Source of the DNA: JACKBK01 sp963707275
GTDB lineage: Bacteria; Chloroflexota; Anaerolineae; JAAEKA01
Direction: 5' to 3'
Length of the DNA: 64,000 nucleotides
NCBI GenBank assembly: GCA_963707275.1
Contig: CAVPPH010000001.1
Coordinates: forward strand, 496,001 to 560,000
Made by a program: the position numbers and the translations under genes. Below the pieces are notes generated by a model, which saw only the letters and a program-made list of their open reading frames with translations, searched no databases and had not been told where the DNA came from. Each line of letters opens with the position of its first letter. Positions within the stretch are counted from its first letter, which is position 1. Positions 19,484 through 29,090 of this stretch are shown piece by piece.

Positions 19484-21316
19484 GGCCTGCTGCTTGGCAG
19501 CCCAATCCAACGCCCACCGCTGCCACTCCACCCCGCCGATGTTGGGATAGGTGCGCGTCAGGTATGGTTTGGTCAGCTCGACGCTGGCTGCGTAGTCGAT
19601 CGGCGCGATGGCAGCCGCGTCGTCCACCAGAATCTTCTCAGCGGCCTTGTAGAGTTGAATGCGCGTCGCGGGGTCATCTGCAAGCTGCGCTTCGCTGGTC
19701 AACTGGTTGAAGCTCATGCCGTTCGGCCCCAGCGGCGCGTTGGCGTCCGCTTCCCAGCTCATGGGGTTAAAGCCCGCGTCCGTGTTAAAGTTCTCGTGGA
19801 CCCAGTTGTTTTCGTCCGGGTAATCGGCGCACCAGATCAACCGGAACGCGTGCGGACGTTCCTCCAGCGGAGTCAGGTTCTGAATGGTGTTGAGATAGAC
19901 GCCAAACTCCTGGCTTTCGACGGTGACATCGATGCCCAGCCCCTGTTGCCACATCGCCTGGACGGCTTGCATGACCTGCGCGCTGTCCTGCATCTGCGCA
20001 TGCATCAGCGTGATGGCCGGGAAACCGGCGCCGTCCGGGTAGCCCGCGTCGGCCAGCCATTGCCTGGCCTGCTCCAGCGCCTTGTCATAGCCCCAGCCGC
20101 CCATGTTTGCAGGCAGCGCCCACGGCGCGATGTCGGTATCGCCGGCTGCGTTGCCGAAGATCATGGCCGGTGCAAAGGTGTTGGCGGTAATCTGGCCACC
20201 CTTCATGACGTTGTCGATCAGGCTCTGGCGGTCGATGGCCGCGGATAGCGCCTTGCGCACCAGCACGTTGTCCATCGGCGGCTTGGTCGTCGTAAAGCCA
20301 ATCGAGGCTGTGCAAGCGGTGGGGTAACGGTGAACCTCCTGGCCCAACGTCGCGTCGCTCTCGACGGTGGGGATGTCCGGCGACGGCACGATGGTTGTGT
20401 CCAGTACGCCCGTCTGGTACATGGCAAGCGCGCTGGCCGGGTCGCCAACCATGGCCAGTTCGACACGGTCAATGTTCCCCTCGACTTCGTTCCAGCCGTA
20501 CCAGAAGGGGTTCTTCTCAGCAGTCATGCTGTCGCTGTGGTGCCAGTCGGTCAGCACGTACGGGCCGTTGGTGACGATCACGCCCGGTTCGGTCCACCCT
20601 TCGCCTGCGGCTTCGATCACTTCCCGATTTTGTGGCGCGTTGATCCACAGGCCGGCGATCGCCGGGAAATAGGGCGCGGGTGTGGTGACGCTGAACTGCA
20701 CGGTGTAGGTGTCAGGCGCGCTGACTCCCACGCCTTCGATCAGCGCCAACAGGTCATCGTCCGTCAGCACGCTGAGGTCCGCGGTGTTCAGTTCCATGCA
20801 GCCAACGACGATGTAATCGACATAAGCGTAGTCGGAGCCCGTGCGCGGATTGCAACTGCGCCGGACGGCATAGACGACGTCGGCGGCTGTCACTGGACGC
20901 AGTTGTTCGACGCCCGCAGCGGCTGTGTAGCGCACCCAGGCGGCGTCCTCACGCATGGCGAAGGTGTAGGTCAGGCCGTCCTCTGAAACCGTCCACTCCG
21001 TGGCCAGCTCCGGCTCGACGCTGCCGTCGCCGGCCACGTTGGTCAACCCATTGAAGAGGTTCTCCGTCACGTAAAGTGAAACGCTATCGGTCGCCAACGA
21101 GGGATCGAGCGTAGGCGGCTCGGTGCCCAGGTTGACGTTGAGCGTCACCGGTTCAACTGCGCTGGCCGCGGCCGGCGCAGTGGGCTGGTCGGTTGGTTGC
21201 TCAGCAGCAGTTGCCGGCTGGATGGCCGGCAACTGCTGCTGAGCAACACAACCTGCCAGTGCAATACTCAACAGAATCGCAATCGCAAACAATCCATTTC
21301 GTTTGGTGTGGTACAT
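19457..21316 (-). CDS. oligopeptide-type ABC transporter substrate-binding lipoprotein (SBP family 5)
   Basis: 619 aa. A lipoprotein signal peptide (residues 1-23, ending LAGC) is followed by a Gln/Pro/Ala/Thr-rich linker and then the family 5 fold, with VNLGTEPPTLDPSLATDSVS, YVTENLFNGL, TYTFAMREDAAWVRY and a C-terminal AAIAPIDYAASVEL region. It would capture peptides, nickel or sugars outside the membrane. The matching permease and ATPase genes are not in the window. ATG at 21316 is chosen because it starts a classical signal peptide and has an AAGGAAG box. The linker-coding DNA contains a perfect 23-bp inverted repeat (21196-21247). Confidence 0.88.
   Translation of the reverse strand: MYHTKRNGLFAIAILLSIALAGCVAQQQLPAIQPATAAEQPTDQPTAPAAASAVEPVTLNVNLGTEPPTLDPSLATDSVSLYVTENLFNGLTNVAGDGSVEPELATEWTVSEDGLTYTFAMREDAAWVRYTAAAGVEQLRPVTAADVVYAVRRSCNPRTGSDYAYVDYIVVGCMELNTADLSVLTDDDLLALIEGVGVSAPDTYTVQFSVTTPAPYFPAIAGLWINAPQNREVIEAAGEGWTEPGVIVTNGPYVLTDWHHSDSMTAEKNPFWYGWNEVEGNIDRVELAMVGDPASALAMYQTGVLDTTIVPSPDIPTVESDATLGQEVHRYPTACTASIGFTTTKPPMDNVLVRKALSAAIDRQSLIDNVMKGGQITANTFAPAMIFGNAAGDTDIAPWALPANMGGWGYDKALEQARQWLADAGYPDGAGFPAITLMHAQMQDSAQVMQAVQAMWQQGLGIDVTVESQEFGVYLNTIQNLTPLEERPHAFRLIWCADYPDENNWVHENFNTDAGFNPMSWEADANAPLGPNGMSFNQLTSEAQLADDPATRIQLYKAAEKILVDDAAAIAPIDYAASVELTKPYLTRTYPNIGGVEWQRWALDWAAKQQAVNSHRSAS
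21196..21247. repeat. perfect 23-bp inverted repeat inside the lipoprotein linker
   Basis: Left arm 21196-21218 begins GTTGCTCAGCAG and ends TTGCCGGC; the loop is TGGATG (21219-21224); right arm 21225-21247 is its exact reverse complement. It encodes the AQQQLPAIQPATAAEQ-type linker just after the lipobox. Confidence 0.85.
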
Positions 21317-21355
21317 GTCGATCTTCCTTGTTATGCGGAAAGTGGCTACGCCCTT

Positions 21356-21424
21356 GCCACGAATTACACGAATTCTCCGAATTGTTCCGGAAGTCTTCTT
21401 CGTGAAATTCGTCCAATTCGTGGC
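21356..21424. repeat. imperfect palindromic CGAATT-rich repeat
   Basis: GCCACGAATT (21356-21365) and AATTCGTGGC (21415-21424) bound several further CGAATT/AATTCG steps. It lies in the 5' region of the lipoprotein gene. ACGAATTACACGAATT-type islands occur as dispersed repeats in many bacterial genomes. Confidence 0.55.
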
Positions 21425-21505
21425 TTTCGGTCGGGATGTGCTATACACCACCCCATTGTCGGATACGTTGTTGAACGCTGAATTCGGCGGAATTGCGCGC
21501 TGTCC

Positions 21506-21748
21506 TTACGCGGCAATTGTGAACAGTGCCGCTGCCACGGCGACACAGACCGTGATCGCCGCTGCCCAGCGCGCGCTTCGGTGGCTCGCCCAGCGGTGGA
21601 AACCGCTGGCGACGGCCAGTTCGCTGCCATCAGCGTCACCGCGCGCGCTGCCAGCCGTTGCTAACGCCGCCAGGCGCGATTGGTCTGCTTCCTTGTATCG
21701 TCTCGCTGTGTCATCCTTGCGAACTTCGTGCAACATGAAAGGGTGCAT
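21506..21748 (-). CDS. small tail-anchored-like membrane protein (80 aa)
   Basis: 80 aa. The N-terminal part is basic and polar (MHPFMLHEVRKDDTARRYKEADQ), and the last 21 residues (WAAAITVCVAVAAALFTIAA) form a single hydrophobic helix. The start has a good AGGAGAG box. Short proteins of this shape recur next to STAND-type regulators, but no family name is known to me. It lies between the lipoprotein gene and the divergent STAND regulator gene. Confidence 0.6.
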   Translation of the reverse strand: MHPFMLHEVRKDDTARRYKEADQSRLAALATAGSARGDADGSELAVASGFHRWASHRSARWAAAITVCVAVAAALFTIAA

Positions 21749-21912
21749 GGTCTTCTCTCCTGTATCAGGAACTCAATTTCGTGACTGTCGTTCTATATCT
21801 TCGTACAGCCACCATTCAACCATGAAACCGCTTGCATCGGGTCTCCCTTTGGTATACAATCCAGTCCACTTTTCCCGCTCGCGATGAAATCTGACTCACA
21901 GGAGGATGCCGG

Positions 21913-24195
21913 GTGCCTGACAGCGATTCCCTCGGCTACTGGATACGGCGCCGGCGCAAGGCGCTTGATCTGACACAGCAGCAGTTGGCGAGCGAGATCC
22001 CCTGCTCGCTGGCCATGATCAAGAAAATCGAAAGCGATGCGCGTCGTCCCTCGCCGCAGATGGCCGAGCGGCTGGCGATTTGTCTGAGCCTGCCTGCCCG
22101 CGAGCAGGCGTTGTTCCTGGCTGTCGCGCAAGGCAAGCGCCCGGTCAGTTTCCTCGCGTTGTCCGAAACGCCTGAAGTTGCCCAGCCGCCACTCGACAAG
22201 CTGCCACATGTGGGGACGCCCTTCTTCGGGCGCGAGGCCGAACTGGCCGCGGTCGCCGCGCTGCTGGCCAGTCCCGACGTGCGCCTGCTCACAATTTTGG
22301 GGCCAGGCGGGATGGGTAAGACCCGTCTCGCGCTCGCGGCCGCTGACGGCGAGCGAATCATGCAGCCGCGCCAGTTCCTCGACGGGGTGGTCTTCGTCGA
22401 TCTGGCTCCCCTGTCTGCCTCCGATGCGGTCGCGCCGGCTGTCGCCGCGGTGCTGGGCATCGATCTGGCCGAGCGACGCGGCGACAATCGCTCGCCGGTC
22501 GACAAGCTGCTGGATTTTCTCCGCCCGCGCCGCCTGCTGTTGGTTCTGGACAACTTCGAGCAGTTGCAGGAAACCGGCTCTGTCAGCCTTGTCCCCGCCA
22601 TGCTCGCAGCCGCGCCCGGCCTGAAGATCCTGGTTACGTCGCGGCTGCGGCTCAACCTGCGGGAGGAGCACCTGTACCCGCTTTCCGGCATCAGCTACGC
22701 GGCCGGTCAGGCGCCAGATGGCGAGGCCGGCCGGCTGGAAACCGCGGCGGCGCAACTTTTTCTGGCTTCGGCCCGGCGGCTGCGGCCGGACTTCAGCCTG
22801 CGGCCGGGAGAGGCGTCGCTCCTGGCCAGCATCTGCCAGCAGACCGAGGGCATGCCGCTGGCGCTGGAGCTTGCGGCTTCCTGGGTTGACGCGCTTTCCC
22901 TGGACGACATCGCCGGAGAACTGGGCGGCGGCATCGACTTGCTGGCGACCGATCTCGCCGACATGCCGCAGCGACACCGCAGCATCCGCACCGCGCTGGA
23001 TGGCACGTGGCGGCTTCTGGAGCCGGCCGAACGACAGGTGTTCATGCGCTTAAGCGTCTTTCGCGGCGGATTTACCCGCGAGGCTGCGGCGCAGGTGGCT
23101 GGCGCAAGTCTGCCATCGCTGGCGCGCCTGATCAGCAAGAGTTTGCTGGAGTTCGATCCCTCCGCCGGCCGCTACCGGGTTCACGAAGTGCTGCGCCAAT
23201 ACGGGCACGAGAAGCTGGTGCAGGCGGGTACGCTGGCGCAGATCGAGCGCCGGCACCTCGAGTACTACCTGGCGCTGGCGCGGGCAGCCGGGGACAACCT
23301 GTTTGGTCCCGACCAGATCGCCTGGCTGGACCGCTTGGAAGCAGAGCGGGATAACTTTCGGACTGCGCTGGAACGGGCTGTGGTCCGACATGAGTTGGCC
23401 GGCGACGCGGCCGAGCTTGTCATCGCGCTGAGCTGGTTCTGGCGCATCCGCAGCCACGTACTGGAGGCATCCGGGTGGCTGGAACGGTGCCTGCTCCTGC
23501 CGGGGCTGACAATAGCGCAACAGGCATCTCTGCTTTACCACGCCGGTCACATGGCCTGGATGCAGGACGATCTGGAAATGGCGCGCCAGCGCTCAGAGGA
23601 GAGCCTGGAGTTGTGGCAGTCACTGGGCGTCGATGGGCAGCGCGGCGCGGCGTACGCGCTGCACACCCTTGGCATGGCGCGCTACAGTGCTGCGTTTCCC
23701 GCGGACCATGATGTGGCGCCGGCGATCGCTGCGTTTGAGGCCAGTCTGGCTCTTATGCATGAGGTCGGCGACGAGTGGGGCGCCGCCTTTGCCGCGGGCT
23801 GGATTGCGCGCTGCCTTGTTGCACAGGGCAAGGATGCCGAGGCTCTGGCCGCAGCAAAGGAAAATGTCACAACCCACCGGCGATTGGGCGACACGTGGGG
23901 CACAGGCATGGCGATCGGGATGTTGGCCAGCCTGAGCATGCAGGCGGGCGACCTGGCAGCAGCGCGTGATTATGCCGAGCAGGCCCAGATGCTGCGCACC
24001 CAGGTGGGACATCGTCACAGTTTGGCTGTTGGCTGGGAATTGCTGGCCGGTATCGCCGAGGCCGAAAATCGGCCTGAGGAGGCCGCCTCCGCCTATCGTG
24101 AGGCGATCGCCCTCCTCGAAAGCCTCGGAAACCGGCCCTACGCTGACGAGCTGCGGCGACGGCTGGCTGCCTTGCCGGCAGAACCGGCGCGATGA
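21913..24195 (+). CDS. XRE-type HTH / STAND ATPase / TPR regulator
   Basis: 760 aa. An XRE helix-turn-helix occupies residues 8-65 (LDLTQQQLASEIPCSLAMI). An NB-ARC-like STAND ATPase follows, with Walker A GPGGMGKT (130-137), Walker B LLLVLDNFE (about 209-217) and a GLKILVTSRLRL sensor. The C-terminal 300 residues are TPR-like helices. Such proteins work as inducer-driven switches, with ligand binding on the repeat domain opening the ATPase. GTG start at 21913 follows a strong AGGAGG box. It diverges from the small membrane protein gene and the lipoprotein gene, likely targets. Confidence 0.85.
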   Translation: MPDSDSLGYWIRRRRKALDLTQQQLASEIPCSLAMIKKIESDARRPSPQMAERLAICLSLPAREQALFLAVAQGKRPVSFLALSETPEVAQPPLDKLPHVGTPFFGREAELAAVAALLASPDVRLLTILGPGGMGKTRLALAAADGERIMQPRQFLDGVVFVDLAPLSASDAVAPAVAAVLGIDLAERRGDNRSPVDKLLDFLRPRRLLLVLDNFEQLQETGSVSLVPAMLAAAPGLKILVTSRLRLNLREEHLYPLSGISYAAGQAPDGEAGRLETAAAQLFLASARRLRPDFSLRPGEASLLASICQQTEGMPLALELAASWVDALSLDDIAGELGGGIDLLATDLADMPQRHRSIRTALDGTWRLLEPAERQVFMRLSVFRGGFTREAAAQVAGASLPSLARLISKSLLEFDPSAGRYRVHEVLRQYGHEKLVQAGTLAQIERRHLEYYLALARAAGDNLFGPDQIAWLDRLEAERDNFRTALERAVVRHELAGDAAELVIALSWFWRIRSHVLEASGWLERCLLLPGLTIAQQASLLYHAGHMAWMQDDLEMARQRSEESLELWQSLGVDGQRGAAYALHTLGMARYSAAFPADHDVAPAIAAFEASLALMHEVGDEWGAAFAAGWIARCLVAQGKDAEALAAAKENVTTHRRLGDTWGTGMAIGMLASLSMQAGDLAAARDYAEQAQMLRTQVGHRHSLAVGWELLAGIAEAENRPEEAASAYREAIALLESLGNRPYADELRRRLAALPAEPAR

Positions 24196-24198
24196 CGC

Positions 24199-24818
24199 CT
24201 ACCCGCCTCGCAAGCGAATCCAGCGTGGTACCGACGCCAGGAGCACAAGGCCGAGCAGGTTGCCGGCTCCCGGACGTCTGCCGCGCCACCCATGCCGCCG
24301 AGCCGAGCCAGCGAGGATCGCAGGTGCGCCGATATAGAACAGCAGGGGAGATCGCACCTGTGGTGATGTCAAATATCTCGGCGTCTGTGAAGCCATGCCG
24401 ATGCAAGGTGTCGATATGGCTTTGAGTAACGGCCGTTGCATCCAGTACCACCTGTTCTGCAAACCCCATGAGCGCCACTTCAGCAGGGGTCAAATCAGCC
24501 GTTCGGTAATCCTGGGCGATGCGGGTCAACTCTTCCGTGGAGTAAAGTTCTTTGAGCATATACTGACCCATGCGCCAGCATACAATAGGTGCTGTACAGC
24601 ACCTTCGCTGCTGCCAACGTTACGAGTTCATAGCGGCGGGCGTCCATATCACGGCGCAGGGTCCCCAAAAATTGGCCCCACGCTTCCATAACGTGTGGGC
24701 GCAGGCTGAATAGCTGGACATAGTTGGGCAAGTAGCCAAAATCCGCTTTGTTGTCCTCATACATCTTTTTGAGCCCGTTTTCTGCCTGGTCTTCTGGAAT
24801 TGTTTGGATGAAGGCCAT
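24199..24818 (-). CDS. AhpD-like carboxymuconolactone decarboxylase family protein (frameshifted)
   Basis: About 200 aa. It reads MAFIQTIPEDQAENGLKKMY..., FGYLPNYVQLFSLRPHVMEAW, then the signature YCMLAHG, continuing after a one-base shift near 24570 (an extra G) as QYMLKELYST...LTPAEVALMGFAEQV...HGFTDAEIFDI. The family includes peroxidase-related enzymes with an S/TYCxxxH site rather than the double-Cys AhpD centre. The C-terminal end is uncertain because a second shift occurs near 24390. It is the last gene of a four-gene minus-strand group and converges on the STAND regulator gene. GGAGAG precedes the ATG. Confidence 0.75.
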
Positions 24819-24841
24819 ATCTTTCTCTCCTTGATCAGGAA

Positions 24842-25446
24842 CTATAGGCGAAATCGGTAGCAAAGCCGCAACGGCCGATTGACTTCCCATTTCAAGTTTT
24901 CGTCTTCAATCTTAAAGTGGTCGGCGATGACTTCCTGGCCGGGTCTGTTGTGGCCTGGAATAGCGCAGGACACAGGTTGATCCGTCAGCTTCGCCTGATC
25001 TGTCGATGCCGAAACATATCCCTTCACTTCCATCCGTTCTTGATTGGGGCTGTGTTCCAGCTCGATTTTCGCGGAACGCACGGCATAAACTTGGCCGATG
25101 GCGACCGCAAAGTTCCTTCGTGTGTCACCCGCAGCCCGCCCCAGAAAGATGTCGGCCAACGCTTGACGCTGCTGTGCATCTCCCCTTTCGTCCACGTAGA
25201 TGATGACACGCCAAGGCGACCCGGATTCGTCGTCGTTGTACGAGCCAGCCAGCACAGCCGAAAGATCGGACAGATCGACACCGCCGGCCTGCCCTGCGGT
25301 GATGTGCCAGGACAGGGCAAAATCGCAGATGCCATAGGTGGAGCGCCCACCACTTTCGCGCCGTGCCGCCGGCAGGGGCAGACCGCCTCACAATTGCAAA
25401 CTTCGTAATAGGTGCCGGAAACTTCCCAGGAACTGTAGTTTGTCAT
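24842..25446 (-). CDS. DUF1326 domain-containing protein (one frameshift)
   Basis: About 200 aa. The N-terminus WEVSGTYYEVCNCEAVCPC, the middle GRSTYGICDFALSWHI (after a shift near 25350), SYNDDESGSPWRVIIYVDE and the end CAIPGHNRPGQEV are all DUF1326 hallmarks. The clustered cysteines suggest metal or redox binding, and the biochemical role is unknown. DUF1326 genes are commonly paired with DUF2182 membrane proteins, as here, with 14 bp between them. Confidence 0.82.
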
Positions 25447-25460
25447 ATCATCTCTTATCA

Positions 25461-26267
25461 TTAAAGCAGCACACCCGCAATCAGCCAAATGCCCCAGCTC
25501 ATCATCAACACGCCGAAGCCCCAGCTGACTTTGTGACCGCCCGGCAGCACTTTCTCTGCCAGGATATACGCGGCGATGACAGCGATCCAGAACAGGTTCA
25601 TGACACCGGCCACAAAGAGCAAGGCCATCAGCAGCCAGCAGCAGCCAACGCAGTAAGCGCCATGGCGCACGCCCATGACTAAAGCGCCCCGCTTGCCTTC
25701 GCGCCATTCTGTCATAAAATAGCCCAGAGGCGTGCGGCAGTGGGACAGGCAGGCGTGTTTGAGCGGAGTAAACTGGAAGACGCCGGCGGCAATCAGGATG
25801 ATGCCGCCCAAAACAGGGCTGGTGATTTCCATCATGGGGGAAAGCAGGGTGGCTGCATGAAGCCCTCCCTGCGCCAACGTCGCCCCAGCGCTAAACGCCG
25901 CCCAAACCAGCAGATAGCCGGAAAAGAAAACGGCCGTTCCCCATACGGGCTGCAACGCTGCTTGCTGCCCACGGCTGATCCTCGTGTACGTCAGCACCAT
26001 CGGCGCCGCCGAAGGGGTCATCATGGCAAACATCATCACCGACCACATGATGAACATGAGCAGATAATCCACTGCACCCCAGGGCTGGATGGCCGGCATC
26101 GCCATCCCCATGCCCAGGTTGGCATTGCTCATGTTCATCATGTTAGCCATGTCTCTGGCCAGATAGATGATGTACGCCCAGGATAAGAGAACGATCGATA
26201 CCAGACCTGCCAGCACCACCGAACGGTCGCGCCGCAGAACAATTTCTGTGAAGGCTGCCAGAGGCAC
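25461..26267 (-). CDS. DUF2182 integral membrane protein
   Basis: 268 aa with about six or seven hydrophobic helices. Methionine-rich stretches (MANMMNMSNANLGMGMAMP, MWSVMMFAMMTPSAAP) and the motifs FQFTPLKHACLSHCRTP and GVRHGAYCVGCCWLLM define DUF2182, whose Met/Cys/His residues suggest copper or other soft-metal handling in the membrane. GTG start. It is the direct upstream partner of the DUF1326 gene; together they probably form one functional unit of unknown activity. Confidence 0.85.
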   Translation of the reverse strand: MPLAAFTEIVLRRDRSVVLAGLVSIVLLSWAYIIYLARDMANMMNMSNANLGMGMAMPAIQPWGAVDYLLMFIMWSVMMFAMMTPSAAPMVLTYTRISRGQQAALQPVWGTAVFFSGYLLVWAAFSAGATLAQGGLHAATLLSPMMEITSPVLGGIILIAAGVFQFTPLKHACLSHCRTPLGYFMTEWREGKRGALVMGVRHGAYCVGCCWLLMALLFVAGVMNLFWIAVIAAYILAEKVLPGGHKVSWGFGVLMMSWGIWLIAGVLL

Positions 26268-26368
26268 TTACCTACTCGCTCTGGTAGACAATCGGGGAAT
26301 AGAATCCGTTCTTGCCTGAAATCTCATAGTTCATTCTCAACGCTGGACTGGTAGAATTGTCGGGCGCG

Positions 26369-26596
26369 TTAACTTGCCGCTTTGCCGGTGGCGAGGGCAA
26401 GTACATCCTCTGTCGACAATGGATTGCCGGCAATGCCCCAGTCGCCACTCTTCACCTCTTCCAGGACGCACCACGTCACCGGGCGCATGTTTTCGCCTTC
26501 GATAGAAACCATGGTATCGGTGAGCTTGCGCACGATTTCCTGCTTTTGCTCGCTGCTGAACACACCTTCGATTATTTTGACGTTGATAAACGGCAT
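26369..26596 (-). CDS. 4-oxalocrotonate tautomerase family protein
   Basis: 75 aa. The catalytic proline follows the initiator Met (MPFINVKIIEGVF), as required for tautomerases that act after Met removal. The rest (SSEQKQEIVRKLTDTMV...WCVLEEVKSGDWGIAG) fits the 4-OT fold, with a tail somewhat longer than the 62-aa classical enzyme. It heads the group tautomerase, DUF2182, DUF1326, AhpD-like, with a 101-bp gap to the next gene. Substrate unknown. Confidence 0.85.
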   Translation of the reverse strand: MPFINVKIIEGVFSSEQKQEIVRKLTDTMVSIEGENMRPVTWCVLEEVKSGDWGIAGNPLSTEDVLALATGKAAS

Positions 26597-26794
26597 GACA
26601 TATCCTCCAAACAGGGTTATTGGACGCCTGGTTTGGGCATCGATTCTACGGTTGCATCCAGTAGCCATAGATGTCCAGGGCTGACTGCTGACGGCTAGCG
26701 TCGTCTGGTCAGTACCATGCTCCTATCTTATCGGATGCACCAGGAAGAATCTTCTGGCGAAGGTTGGTTTTTGGGGCTTGATTTGGCGGTTGGG

Positions 26795-26814
26795 AACCCA
26801 ACTTTGGTTGGGTT
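26795..26814 (-). terminator. hairpin downstream of the truncated STAND regulator gene
   Basis: AACCCAAC (26795-26802) pairs with GTTGGGTT (26807-26814). It lies just past the stop of the minus-strand regulator gene. The T run is poor, so function as a terminator is only plausible. Confidence 0.35.
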
Positions 26815-26819
26815 TGAGG

Positions 26820-29017
26820 TTATGCGGCGGGGATTAGGTTCAGTTGGCGGGCGCGGGCAACGGCAGTTACGCGATTGCGCACGCCCAGCTTGCCATAGAT
26901 CTGACTGGTATAGAACTTGACAGTGCCGATGGCGATGACCAGTTCAGCCGCGATCTTCACCGTTCGTCTGCCCTTCACACAGCAGTTTGAGGACTTCCAA
27001 TTCCCGGGGAGTGAGCGGCTCCACCAGCGTTTCGGCAGTGTCAGGCAGAGCTTGTTCTGCTGAGATTGTTGTGGGCGGCAGGCTGAGTTGATGGAGCAAA
27101 TCGGCCGCTAGCGCCGCCAGGTTGCTCGCTTCCCCTATGGCAGTCGCCGTCGCCAGCAGATTGGGCGAGACCCTCTTTCGATACACGTCACGCAGCGTTT
27201 CCGCTTTCTTGCGCGTTTCGTGATCGGTCCTGGGATTGTGAATTGTGTAAGCTAGAAGGGTTAATGGCCGTTCCTGCTGCCCCATCTTCCACAATAACTC
27301 GGCAATATTGACCAGCAGTCCGAACAACACCGGCCGATAGTCAATGTCCACCGCGAGCTGCAACGCCTCTCGATAATAGCCCTGCGCCCGCGCAAAATCA
27401 TCCTGCTCGACAAGCGACCCTGCCCAGCCCCCAATGGGCCGCGGCCAGGCCGCCTTTGTCATTGATGTCCTGGTAGATGGTGCGGCTGCGCTGAAATTGG
27501 TCTTCGGCCACTGCCAGGTCGCGCTCTTTGAAAGACAGGTTGCCCAGATTGATCAGCGCCAGCGCCATGCCTTCCGGATCGGCAAAATCGTGTCGAATTT
27601 CATAGCTCAATCGAAAATGGGATTCTCCCATGCGTGTATCACCCAGGGCCACAGCAAGCTGGCCCATATTGTTCAAAATATAGGCTCGAAACCAGCGGTC
27701 GCCGCTCATGAGCGATTGGGCGTACGCTTGCTGGGCAAAATTCTGGGCCGTCTCGTACGCGCCCAAGCCCACATGCGCTTCAGACAGCAGGTGATAGGCA
27801 AACTGCCGGTTGATCGGATGCTGCTGGGCTTCGGCAACCTCCCGCACCTGTTCGGCAAGCTGAACGGCTGTCGCGTAATCGCCTCGGGTCAGGGCCACAA
27901 AACTAAGCGGCGCATTCGGGTCTGTCAGATAACCGGGCAGGGGTGGGATGTTCAGGCGGCGATAGATAGCCTGGCTATGGGTCATACATGCTTCTGTGCC
28001 TTCCTGCCGTCCAAAACGCAGATGATACCACGCCTCATACATGCGCGTCCCCAGCAGTGCGTGATCGACAGCTTCACTGGGCGGGTGGGCCTGCAATGCA
28101 TCGGTCGCCTGCGAAAAGAGCATCATGCCTTCCAGATAGCCACCCAGAAACTGGTAATAGAGGCCAAGCGCTTCGCTCCCTTTTTGCAGGGATTTGGCAT
28201 CGCCCTGGGCTACCGCCCACAGCCAGGCCACGCGGATATTGTCCAGGTCAGCTCTGATTTCAAGCAGCGCCTCCCGTTGGCGGCCGCCACAAATATCGCG
28301 GCTGCGCTGGTGCAGGAACTGGATGTAGAAGTGGGCATGAGCGGCCTGGGTTTGCGACACTTCATCCACGCTTTTTTCCAGCTGTTCGGCCGCATATTGG
28401 CGCAGGAGTTCGTGAACCTGGTAGCGGGCGGTGGCTTCCAATCGTATCAACGATTTATCCACCAGCGTGGACAATATCGATAAGGACGCGCCCGTCACCT
28501 CGCCCGCCGCATCACGCTGAAATCCCCCTCTGAAAACTGACAGTCGCTTGAAAACAGCTTGCTCTCGCTCGTTCAACCGCTGCCACGTCTGGTCAAAAAC
28601 CGTTTGCATACTATGATGGCGTGCTTGCACATTCCGACGCCGCGTCGTTAGGAATGCCAGGCCGCCTTGAATCTCATCGGCAATTGCCTGACAGTTCAAG
28701 GTTCTACGCCACGCCGCCGCCAGTTCCAAAGCCAGCGGCATCCCCTCCACCAGTCGGCAAATCTGAACAACTGCTTCAACTTCCTCATCCGGTGCAAAGC
28801 CGGGGTAAACGCGGTCGGGCTTGTTCATTGAACAACTGCACCGCATCGTCATTTTGACCGGCCCAATCGTTGTCCAGTTCGGTGGGGAAGGCCAAGCGGC
28901 GGCAAGCCACAAAGCGCCGCAGGTGTTGCGGAGCCCATCAGGAGCGGCTTTCCAATGCCGGCCCCAGAGCGTAGTATTGTTTTTGATACTGAAATCTATG
29001 CGGCGGCAAGCCACCAA
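26820..29017 (-). pseudogene. 5'-truncated STAND/LuxR-type regulator (NB-ARC, TPR, LuxR HTH)
   Basis: The surviving part reads from the winged-helix end of a STAND ATPase (NDDAVQLFNEQA, VQICRLVEGMPLALELAA, LSVFRGGFQRDAAGEV) through TPR-like repeats (residues about 210-520) to a LuxR HTH end (LTPRELEVLKLLCEGQTN, then GTVKFYTSQIYGKLGVRNRVTAV after shifts near 27400 and 26960). The Walker A/B half of the ATPase is absent. In its place lie two diverged direct repeats (28896-29085) and the cassette-like region. The loss sits exactly at this boundary, so the truncation is probably real rather than a sequencing error. Confidence 0.7.
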
Positions 29018-29085
29018 GGAAGCTGCAGTCGTGTTGCGGATCGCATAAGGAAGGCGTGCTCGTTCCGATGTCGGCCCCAGTGCGT
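28896..29085. repeat. two diverged direct repeats at the truncation point
   Basis: Unit 1 (28896-28973) and unit 2 (29000-29085) both begin GCGGCGGCAAGCCAC, share GTGTTGCGGA in the middle and end with CGGCCCCAGxGCGT. The period is about 104 bp. They lie where the 5' half of the regulator gene should be. Confidence 0.6.
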
Positions 29086-29090
29086 CTGTC

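Noticed and set aside
28896..29085. Possible CRISPR array
   Set aside because: Only two units of about 80 bp, diverged throughout, with no constant short repeat and no cas genes.
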